A stretch of DNA of 64,000 nucleotides from Madurella fahalii (Eukaryota > Ascomycota > Sordariomycetes > Sordariales). The stretch is from contig CM056879.1 in NCBI GenBank assembly GCA_029876055.1, positions 2,108,001-2,172,000 on the forward strand, given 5' to 3'. The notes under the pieces are model-generated. The model made no database searches. It saw nothing but the letters and a program-made list of their open reading frames with translations, and was not told the DNA's origin. Position numbers and translations under genes: made by a program. Shown piece by piece: positions 54,877 to 64,000 of this stretch; position 1 is the stretch's first letter; each line of letters opens with the position of its first letter.

Positions 54877-55265
54877 GTTTACGGTGCCACAGCGGCTGTA
54901 GATTGAGGGCGCATGAAAGAAATGCAAAACCAAGAACAAAAAATGTTCGAAGGTGTGGTGTGTGCAGGCGTGCGAAGTCAGGAGGGTACCTTAAGTTAAT
55001 CCTATGTACAAGTAGCAAATGAAAGCTCGCTTTTCCCGCGTAGATCAGGCTGCCCCTGACCCTGACCGAGGAAAACTTTTTCAGTGTTGGCCCCTTAATT
55101 CAGGTACTTTAATACAGCTCTAGAGTATTGGTAATTCACCCCGGCTCATGAACTTAAGTGGCTAATTCCATAAGAAAACGTGCCACCAACAGACAGAAAA
55201 TAGCCCCAACGTTCAAGCGCCAACACCACCCTAGGTAACCACTCAATGCTCGTCGTAGGGAGCTA
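54877..55265. other. Intergenic region, no gene
   Basis: 389 bases between two minus-strand genes, moderately AT-rich. No feature recognised. Confidence 0.5.
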
Positions 55266-56060
55266 TCAGGGGTAGTTCTCTCTCAGCATCGCCGCAACAG
55301 CCCGCAAGCATTCCTCCTTGCGATAGCGCTCGAGGTCTGGCCAACCGTGTTCACGGTAGACGGCCTGCATCATGGGTATCATCCCTTCGAACATGGGGTG
55401 GACCCTTCCATACACCTCACATACGTGGTACTGACTGCGGGGGACGAAGCATAGCCGCCGGAACTGGTCCTTGAGAACCTCGAAGAAGTCGGCAACAGCC
55501 CAACAGGGGCCCTCGGCGCGCCAGTCCGCCTCGTTCTCAGCTGCGTAATCGTACGGATCGTCTTCAATGGGCTCCCGAGCAGGACGCTCTTTGATCCCGT
55601 CCGGGCACTCGGGCCAGTACACGACACCAAGCTCCGTGTCGAGCAAGAAAAAATCCCACTTGCTGGACACGAGACCGACAACATGTGGCGGTATCATGCC
55701 GGCCTCGGAGTAATGCGAGCCCTGGGTCATCATCTTCATGGTCTTGACATCCAGCCCATGGCTGCCAAGAGAACGAGCATCCTCAAGCCACCAGTAGAAA
55801 TGACATCCGCTAGGACCGGCGTCCGCGTTCCAGCCATCGGCGGTAGAGGCGAGGTAAGGGAGATGGCGCAGCAGCAAGATGACTTCGTCTGTTTTGCCCA
55901 AGTCTCTGAAGCGATCAGGCGTGATCTCGGGCCAACCCCCTTCCGGGGGTCTGAGAATGTCCGACTCTTTGATGTACATTTTGGCGAGGAATTCAAAATA
56001 ATCGATGACGGCCGCGACAGTGGCCTCCCGCGAGTATCTGACCTCACTGAGCCACGGCAT
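55266..56060 (-). CDS. Hypothetical fungal protein, 264 residues
   Basis: Single uninterrupted exon with an ATG at 56058-56060 and normal codon use. No signal peptide or membrane segment. It is rich in Trp, Tyr and acidic residues: VIDYFEFLAKMYIKESDI, HFYWWLEDARSLGSHGLDV, VVGLVSSKWDFFLLDTELG, VYWPECPDGI and ADFFEVLKDQFRRLCFVP. The VVYWPECPDG and ADFFEVLKDQF strings recall SMI1/KNR4-like proteins, which also end in a helix preceded by such motifs, but the likeness is only by eye. I do not assign a function. Confidence 0.7.
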   Translation of the reverse strand: MPWLSEVRYSREATVAAVIDYFEFLAKMYIKESDILRPPEGGWPEITPDRFRDLGKTDEVILLLRHLPYLASTADGWNADAGPSGCHFYWWLEDARSLGSHGLDVKTMKMMTQGSHYSEAGMIPPHVVGLVSSKWDFFLLDTELGVVYWPECPDGIKERPAREPIEDDPYDYAAENEADWRAEGPCWAVADFFEVLKDQFRRLCFVPRSQYHVCEVYGRVHPMFEGMIPMMQAVYREHGWPDLERYRKEECLRAVAAMLRENYP

Positions 56061-56787
56061 TTTCGACTTGGGCTGCCAAGAATGTACTGTAATGACGGGA
56101 GCAGGACCCGGAGGGTAGCAAAGTAAGGAAGGCAGAAAGAGAAAAGTCCCCGAAGAGACGGAGAGGAGCCAACGAAATTAAGGTATTCGGCTTGGCGCCC
56201 AGCGCGAGGTTCCGTTGTGTCACGGGAGGCCGCTTGTGGGGGAAGGGTACCATCCGGGAACACCGTATTTCGTTGGTTGGTTTGCCAACAGCCAACTACA
56301 CCTCTTATGCAATGCGTAATGCAACATCCGACCCAGTAACACCAGGAGGATGTTTTGTTTCGCCGTTCGACCGAGTATCTGGTTTGGAAGGAGACTGCCT
56401 CGAGGATGAGTGGCCGTGTCTGTGAGCTGAGCTGTTTGCGCAAGGGAAAAGGAGAAAGGGAAGGGGTAGGGCGGAAGGGGTTAGTCTCGGCCGGGCTCCG
56501 AGCCTGGTGCTGGGCTCATGCTGTTGTTGCCCGCTTGGGCTCTGGAGAAGACAAAGGGGGCCAAAAGGAGTATTGGGGTAAAAGACAGGGTTCATACCGC
56601 TGCAGTCCGCGATGTCCGCAGCTGCCAGAACTGGTTGCAGTCCTTGCTTGTCGAGGCCTCTTAAATTCCGATGGAGGCCCCTCTTGTGAGATCACTCCTA
56701 GCATACGTCTCTCTCTCGTTGTTCTTGAGCAAGTGGGCGGCCTTGCTCAAACCTGCTTCTTAGTCCACCACTCATCTCGTTGTCACA
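56061..56787. promoter_or_regulatory. Divergent promoter region (hypothetical protein / chitinase)
   Basis: 727 bases between divergent starts. GC-rich with purine tracts (AAAGGAGAAAGGGAAGGGG at about 56447). No TATA box stands out near the chitinase start. Confidence 0.4.
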
Positions 56788-59700
56788 ATGTTGCCAAGCA
56801 TGAAGGCTCTCGCGTCTCTCGTGTTGGGAGCCGGCCTCGTGCGTTCGGCTATCAACCTTGATGGCAGCCAGGCTGTGGCGCCCGCGGGCGACGACGACCC
56901 TTCTCCTATTCACGATCCCGAAGCCTATGACCCGGATCAGCACGACTGTCCGCTCCCGTGTGTCGACTATGCAAACATGCACAGCTGGACCCCGTACATT
57001 TCAGTCGACCGCCTCCGCCGTTACGAGGAGCCTATGCTACTTCAGCTCTCCGTAACACAGCCCCTGGATGACCCCGCTTCCACCATCTTGATCCGCAGCT
57101 GCACGCTTGGATCCCGCCCTCCCTCGGGGAGTGTGTCGTTCACTCTCCGGAAGCCACTTATGGGGAATCCCAAAAAGTCGGAAGGTCTATTCCGCCCCAA
57201 GCTAGATTCCGCGCCGGCTTGTGTCGCTGCGGCCACTGAAGTCCCAGGCAACGTTCAAATGGTCGTTAGCACTGACAGTGGTACGGGAACCGACCGTGAT
57301 GTGTCCAGCCTACTAGAAGGCATAGAAGAGTTCTTCGGTGCCAGGGATAACTGCGACGAGAACTTCGTGTTTGCATGGCATAAGCAGACTGTTGCGAGTG
57401 TTCACATTGGCGCGGCTCTCGGAAAACCCACCGTTGCCTCTGTCATCAGGGCCCTGGCTGGGCGCCTGCGGACCGAGTCCTCTGTTTCCAACCGCACCAT
57501 TGTTCAGCTCTGCGCCAGCGAGCGGCAGCCAGAACGCATATTTGGTATTGCAATCGACACGACTGGCGACCTTGCAGCCCTACAGAGGACGGCTTTGGCT
57601 TGGAGCAAGGGTAGCTGCGCCATGGGCGGGGACCTGAAAGCCGCCCCGGACCTTACGGGATTGAAGATATTCGAAGCTACGGGACCAACAGTCGATGGCA
57701 TCAACAGCACGTTTTCCACGACACGCTTCTCTCGGAGGAGCCAAAGCTGGGGCAGCCAGCTCGACAAGAGAGCCACCTGCCGGTATATCCGAGTCATACC
57801 AGGCGATAGCTGCGGTGCTCTTGTCTCGCGTTGCGGCATCTCGGCGGCCGACTTTTACAAATACAATCCAAAGGCGAATCTCTGCGCGACACTCAGGCCC
57901 GATGACTTTGTGTGTTGCTCGCCGGGCGACCTGTACAAGCCCGAGTCGCCAAAACCAAGCCCAGATGGCACCTGTGCGACACACCTCATCCAGAACGGGG
58001 ATTCGTGCGACTCCCTGGCCAAACGATATCATGTCACCGTCGGTGACTTGGAAAGGTGGAACAAAGGAAAGACATGGGCCTGGACGGAATGCAGGGAGAT
58101 GCTGCTTGGCTACAACATGTGTGTCAGCAACGGCTACGCCCCCCTGCCTCCGCCTCAGGAGGGAGCGCAGTGTGGTCCGTTGGTCCCCGGCACACGGCCG
58201 CCGGCAGATCGGTCGTCACCTAATGCTCTGGCTAACCTCAACCCCTGTCCGCTCAGGGCATGCTGCAGCAACTGGGGGTTCTGCGGACCGTTCCCGGCTC
58301 ACTGCGAGATCCACGCGCCGGCGGGGGGCGGCCCGGGGAGCAAGGAGAAGGGTTACCAGAGCACGTGCGTTTCGAACTGCGGCACAGACATCAAGATCAA
58401 CTCTGGGCCACCTGCGGCCTTCCAAAGGATTGGGTATTACGAGTCGTACAACTTTAAGCGCGACTGCCTGTGGCTCAGCGCCAAGGGGGCCAACACAGAC
58501 GGCAGCTACACTCACATGCACTGGGCCTTCGCCGAGATTGACCCCAACAGCTGGAAGGTTGTTCTCAAGGATCCTCATAATCAATGGGCCGACTTCAAAG
58601 CCCTGCCCAACATGAAGCGCATTGTTGCCTTCGGCGGCTGGGCGTACTCAACCGAGCCGGCGACCTTCAACATCATCCGCTCGGCCATCCTCGACCACGG
58701 GGAGGTCTTTGCCACGAACATTGCAAAGTTTCTCAACGACAAAGGAATTCACGGTGTCGACATCGACTGGGAATATCCTGGTGTAAGTCGTTTCTGCTCC
58801 AGAACTCTCGCCGTAGTGGTCTATAGTAGTACTCGAGGGACTGCGGACTCTGACCGGTCATGTTTTCCTCCTTAGGCCCCAGACATCTACGTTGACGGCC
58901 AGCCCATCGGCAAGAAAGGCGACGGTGCTGGATACCTGGCCTTCCTCACGACGCTGAAGCGAAAGGTCGGACCAGGAAAGTCCGTGTCCATTGCCGCTCC
59001 GGCCTCGTTCTGGTACCTGAGGGCCTTCCCGATCGACCAAATCGCGGCGCAGATCGACTACATCGTCTACATGACCTACGACTTGCACGGCCAGTGGGAC
59101 TATGGTAACGCCAACGCCTACGACTCGTGTCCGTCCGGCAAATGCATCCGGAGTCATGGTAAGGGACGATCAGGAGTCGAGAGAAGACTGTACTAAGGGT
59201 TCTGGATGCTGACGCCTCGGCTCGCAAATCCAGTCAACCTGACCGAGACGCGCAGTACACTTTCTATCAGTTCCTGCTCCTCCCTGCGCTTTCCCTTCCG
59301 ATCCTGGGCGCTTGTTACTAACTTGCCTCGGCCATCATGTTAGTCACCAAGGCTGGTGTGCCTAACAACAAAGTCTTTGTTGGTGAGGCCAGCTATGGCC
59401 GCGCATTCCACATGGCCAAGGACGGTTGCTGGGGACCATGTGTGACTTCACCGGATCAAGAACTCTGTCCGACGCAAATCCCGGGAGGTGTACCAAGACC
59501 CGTGGTTACCTTGCCCTCGCCGAGATTAACGAGATCATCAAGCGTTCCGGCGATAATACTCTATACTTTTATGATTCGGAATCCAATACCGATATTTTGC
59601 TATACAATGGTTAGTTATCCCCCCCCCTTCACCCGTCACGTCCTCATCGCTGCTAGAGCGTATGCAGACTAATGAACACTAAAATCTGGCCCACTACAGG

Positions 59701-61799
59701 GGACTACATCAGCTACATGACTCCGGCATCCAAGGAGACACGGCGCGCGGAGTGGGTGTCGCTGAACTTTGCGGGCAGCGTCGACTGGGCCGTCGACTTG
59801 CAGAGTTTTGCCGAAGACGATAAAGGCGCACCCGTCACCCGGCCCGAGTCCGGCGTAGGATGTGTTGCCGGAGAAGATCTCACCACTAACACGGATGACC
59901 TCTGCTACTTTACGTGCAGGCTCGGATTCTGTCCAGAATCACTGTGCGAGTGCACCGCGGTAGATGTGCTAGAGCCTCTCCCGGCGGAAAACACGAAGAT
60001 CAACGTGACCAATATCATCGCTTGGGACGAAGACGACGTCGACATCCACCGCCTCTGCCGGTTCGCCTGCAAGTACGGCTACTGCCCAGACACGGTGTGC
60101 ACGATGCGCCCGGTCAGCCGCGACGACGGCGTGGTCACCTCGGACCAGTCGTCTGTCGACATGTATGACGTCCGCAATGGAAACCAGGCAAAGTGCATAC
60201 TCTCAGATGATACACGCAACTGGCATGTATCAACCGCACATTGCAAACGTTTTTGTGAGCCAGTGCTCAAAGCGGCCAGGGAGGAGGGCAGGACTTCCAA
60301 CTACGGTTGCATGGTCTGGCAACCAAAGGGAGCACCGGATCCCTGGTATGAAATCAACGGCATGCCTGGCAAGTATGCCGGAGGCGAGTGCACCTGTGAC
60401 AACTTCCTCATCAACGAGATTGCCGACACAGTTCTCGAAGCAATGCCCATCATTGCCCAGGTAAGTTTCTTGCCATCATGGAGGCCTTGAAAAGGAGGGG
60501 AACGGGAGGTGCTGACTCGTTACATATTTCCTGCTATATCCTCATGTCGTCCTTCAAACTTGTTCTCGACATTGGCGCCCAGTTTGTCCCAGGAGTGGGC
60601 CAGGCTCTTTCCGGCGGCTTGGGTATGCCCCTTTTGTTTCTGTCCCCACCCCACCCCACGCCCCCTTACGGACATGTGCGCATTCATGCTAACTAGATGT
60701 CCCGTGCAGACATGCTTTCCACGGCTGCACAAATGGCTTCATACATCTACCCCGAGGAGGAGGACCCAGAAGGTGCCTTCTCGTGGTGGTTGAGTCCCTG
60801 CGGTGGTACCGATCTCGTACCGGAGGATATCAAGCAGGTATTCGGCATTCTCAGTTCGCTGGCCGAAGGCGTATCAAGCTTCAGGCCTCCCAAGAACATC
60901 GACAAAGGGTCGGGTAAAGGGGCGATGAGGGCAACCCGATTGATAGAAGCAAACCCCGGAACCCGAATTCCGGTAATGGGTCCGGCAACGGCAACGGCGG
61001 CACGAATCGCAAATGCCGGATCCCTAAGTCCAAAGAAACGCAACGACTTGGGGCAGCCAAGAACACTCTCCGGGTCCAGGAATGCGTCAGGGACGTGACA
61101 AAGACGACGGAAATGATCATCACATCGATTGTTTATGCACCAAACGCGAAGCCTACCCAGATCCAAAAGACATGCAGCCATAAATGGGGACAAGCCTGCT
61201 ATCATTACAGCTCGGCCATTAGAGTTCATCCGGATTGGGAGACGCTAACGTGCGTCACGGAAGCGGCTACGACCTCAAAGAACCGCGATGACACGGGGCC
61301 GGCAACAGCTGCTTGGTCCAGACAACACAATGGGCCAGGGTGGAAGGATCCGGTGCATCGGGCCCACGGCCGTTGCGACATGGACGAGTATCCCCCGGCA
61401 TATTATCTGAATAACCAACACCCGGCGTGGATCTATGGCGGCCAGAACGACCGGCGTGGCCAGTCAGTTCGATACCTTCCCGACAAGGAGAACCAGGACG
61501 CCGGCCGAGAGCTCTTCAAGGCGACGTGCTTCAGCCCCGAGGTGAGGCGCCTGTCGGACCGTGAATTCGTGGACAGGGTCGCCCGCGCGCGCGGCAAGGT
61601 CGTCGTCCCCAAACCCCACAAGACCCAAACCATGGCGGCCGTCACGGTCGACTACCGGCCCGAGTTCACCATCGTGGCCTGGGGCCACGCCGCCAACCCG
61701 CTGCCCAACGACGGCCTGTATGACAACCCCTGCTGGCCCAAGGTAATCACTCCAAACGACCCAGGCTTTGCGCTGTTGCAGTATGACCCGTTGGTATAA
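56788..61799 (+). pseudogene. LysM-LysM-CBM18-GH18 killer-toxin-like chitinase with C-terminal NucA/NucB-like nuclease region; two frame breaks
   Basis: Secreted subgroup-C chitinase, related to the alpha subunit of yeast zymocin. Exons 56788-58782, 58876 to about 59157, 59234-59269, 59344-59609, 59700-60460, an exon ending 60622, and 60710 onward. Signal peptide (LASLVLGAGLVRSAI); LysM domains at residues about 331-380 and 394-447; chitin-binding CBM18 (ACCSNWGFCGP) at about 461-510; GH18 from about 545 with catalytic GVDIDWEYPG intact. The last 200 residues contain DMDEYPPAYY (about 61378) and VRYLPDKENQDAGR (about 61468), which fit the NucA/NucB DNase motif. The frame steps by one base near 59438 (GH18 domain) and near 60919 (low-complexity linker), both beside short C or G runs. 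The acceptor after 60460 is unresolved. The gene may be intact in reality. Target and immunity are unknown. Confidence 0.75.
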
Positions 61800-64000
61800 C
61801 GGTCAAGCGCCACCTTTTAAATATTCGGAACCATACGTGCCAGGCCAAAACGGCGTCTGAGGTGGTGTTGCTTGAGGTGGCGAGGTGATGAGGAGTTGGA
61901 ATGAAATCTGAAGGCGTTTTGGCGTCGCCCCGACTGATCTTGATATCCTTGTGTTAGTGGTTGGAAACATTGCGTGGTACGATTTTGAATAATGGGACGG
62001 AGCCACAACACCAAGCCTGCCTCCACCAAGATGACCTACAACTAACTAGACGCTATAAGCCTCTCCGAACGGCCCTTCCATTGCCCGCTTTGCGGAGATA
62101 CTAGAAACCCATTGCTTCATAATCACCTCACTTGCCTCTCTAATCAGCGCTCCGCCGCGAATAGGCCGAGTCCCATAACAGCGCTACCTGTAGCTAGACG
62201 CCGATCATCTCGTTTAGAAGTAAGCTTTGCATGATAGGAATGTCACAGACGCGAACCAGCTTCGACCCATCGGAATCATAACCGCAGGAATAGCACGGAT
62301 ATGCATCGCTGGGAGGTGCAGGCGTTAGGCCCTCAGCGTAAGAACACTCTATGCATAATTACAACTTAGACATGTCTCGAGGGGTCGGCTAGGCCCTAAG
62401 GCTTATTGCGTCATACAAGAATCAAATGCACAATGTGTCCAGGCACAGTCCCCGAACGTACGTGTGTTTGTGTCGTGGGGCTGAATACGTCTTGTGGCGG
62501 CCGATGCTGGATTCCGTGAACACCCGCGGCGATGAATATCCTCCTTGGGATAGCATCATCCTCACATGCATTTCGCGCAAGTGGAGCAGTCAAGCAAGAA
62601 GGATAACAATCTCATTGATCTAAATTGTCAAGAGGGATGCCTCCAGTTCCAAGCCTCCGGTTAGGAAGCAACGCCGAGGCATGAAACAGGCTGCCTCAGC
62701 TCCAAGGCCGCTGGGCCCCTCTCATTGCTTCTCCTCCAAGAAAAAAAAAAAAAGTTTTTTTGAGTATGTTTTCCATTCCCCACGTCGCCGCGCCCCCTCT
62801 CCGCTGAGAACCTCTGGCCTTTATCTCCAGAAACGAAACCAGTCCGAAGAACACCATGTTGACGCAGAGATGCCAGTTGGAGAAAAGAGCCGCAACGGTA
62901 GCTTGATCTTGCCACGGGATGCGTCCGGGCCGGCACAGCAACGCGCCGGAAGTCAACCTCCTCCAGAAAGTCCTCGCAGCGGCAGCCGGACCGCGAGCTC
63001 GAGCCGTCCGCCGGGCAAAGGCAGAGACGGTTGAGGCGCAAGACCAGGTGTCGCTGACATTCCGTTCGTTCGTGGGTGCTATCGTCCAAACAAGGACCGG
63101 AGTGAATGAACTGATTTCCTCCCTGGACTGGCCGCCCCATCACAAGCCATCATCATCGTCATCATCATCCCGTCATCGGTTGGTCCACCCATCTCCATCC
63201 GTTATCCCACCACTTCTATTCACTATTCACCTCAGGGAGGCGATTAACCACGCACCGCCCATCCACCCCGCATCGAACCACCGGTTAACAGCTCCAAAAT
63301 CTCCCCCTCATCTACCCAGGCCAACCATTCCGTATCAAGTATAGACCCATACTAACACCCTCTTTTATCGTTTCGCCGGACCCCAACTCCCATACTCGGC
63401 GATTTACCCCCTTTCTTTCTTCCCTAACCTGATGCCCGGCATTTTCGAGCAGCAGCCCCCAGACGAAGCCGAAGCCGACCGAACAAACGCCTTGCGCAGA
63501 CGGAGCAGAAACATCAAAAGAAGTAAAGCGGCGTGCCCAAGCCCCTCTTTCCCATCCCAATGCGCCGTCATAAACCCCAAAAGAAAAAAAAAGAGAGGGA
63601 AAAAAAGAGACAAAACACCATGGGAATCACCCCAGACAGGAAAATGGCCTAACTCCGGCAACACCACCGGGGAACTCCGTTTATATGAACCTCCCCATTT
63701 CCCAACTCCAGGCGAAGGGCGGGAAAATTATTGAAAAAGAAAGGCCCATCATGAAGAGTCCTTGCCCCGTCCACGAAGAGTCTTTCAGAAACCCCTGACC
63801 GTGCCCAAAAACCAATCCGTTAGTGCGTGCGTATGTGCATCCATCGTTTCGTTTCCGTGGTGGAGGAGAATGGATAAGGGGGTAACCACCAACGCCTGCC
63901 AAGTCCGTCGGCCATATTCAACCCATTCCGTCCATGAGAAGTGAGTGAGGAGGCAGCGCAGATTCGGTAGGAAAGAGTAGAGCGAGTCGTGGTATGAAGA
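61800..64000. other. Right end of the window, no supported gene
   Basis: 2.2 kb without a gene I can defend. At 62070-62160 a plus-strand string (FHCPLCGDTRNPLLHNHLTC) has a zinc-knuckle-like C-x2-C...H-x3-H-x3-C spacing but no further context. A CATCAT-type microsatellite lies at about 63145-63175. Beyond 63.3 kb CT- and A-rich tracts look like a long 5' leader or promoter of a gene beyond the window edge. The 12-base string GTGTCCAGGCAC at about 62436 also occurs in the putative LTR at about 26083, probably by chance. Confidence 0.4.

Noticed and set aside
57695..58615. 306-codon plus-strand frame within the chitinase
   Set aside because: Alternative frame of the LysM/CBM18 exon, Ser/Arg/Thr-rich with no domain.
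62070..62160. Zinc-finger-like string FHCPLCGD...HNHLTC
   Set aside because: Isolated, with no flanking coding sequence; too short to call a gene or an RT-type zinc knuckle.

Overview
The window is nuclear DNA of a filamentous ascomycete (Pezizomycotina, most likely Sordariomycetes). The gene models carry many short introns of about 45-90 bases with GT...CTRAC...YAG signals. The families present are typical of that group: sphingolipid C9-methyltransferase, LaeA-like methyltransferases, fungal rhodopsin-like membrane proteins, Zn2Cys6 regulators, HET and NACHT (NLR-like) allorecognition proteins, and LysM/GH18 chitinases. Several relics carry TGG-to-stop changes of the kind left by repeat-induced point mutation (RIP).

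Layout. 1-8.0 kb: 3' end of a sphingolipid C9-methyltransferase, an eight-exon LaeA-like methyltransferase, a very small cysteine-rich secreted protein gene whose start codon reads ATA, two inverted copies of a dispersed repeat, and a secreted histidine phosphatase. 8.9-11.1 kb: eroded highly reducing polyketide synthase (enoylreductase, ketoreductase and carrier-domain remnants). 12.6-18.8 kb: rhodopsin-like membrane protein, a bacterial-type molybdopterin nitrate-reductase-like enzyme, and a 2EXR/F-box-like protein.

19.2-35 kb is a repeat-rich island with two large NLR-like genes. The first has a SesB-type hydrolase, NACHT and beta-propeller and is broken by a frameshift and an in-frame TAG. 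The second is an intact SesB-NACHT-ankyrin gene with eight nearly identical ankyrin units. Around them lie a RIP-like GH16 relic, a Tc1-type transposase relic, a broken member of an expanded fungal family of unknown function, and inverted retroelement-like fragments.

35.7-50 kb: DUF1993 protein, DUF1479 oxygenase-like protein, Zn2Cys6 regulator, cysteine-rich extracellular protein, F-box-like gene with frame breaks, and a WD40-like protein with a helical N-terminus. 50-62 kb: a tRNA-like relic with strong hairpins, a HET-domain protein, a GPI-type secreted protein with a frame break, an unknown 264-residue protein, and a 5-kb chitinase gene (LysM-LysM-CBM18-GH18) with a C-terminal region resembling a NucA/NucB deoxyribonuclease. 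61.8-64 kb has no gene I can support.

The NLRs, HET protein and killer-toxin-like chitinase make this stretch rich in self/non-self recognition and antagonism functions. Five frame breaks in otherwise well-preserved genes each look like a lost base in or beside a short G or C run. Sequencing or assembly error must be considered before calling those genes dead. No CRISPR array, rRNA or convincing complete tRNA gene was seen.
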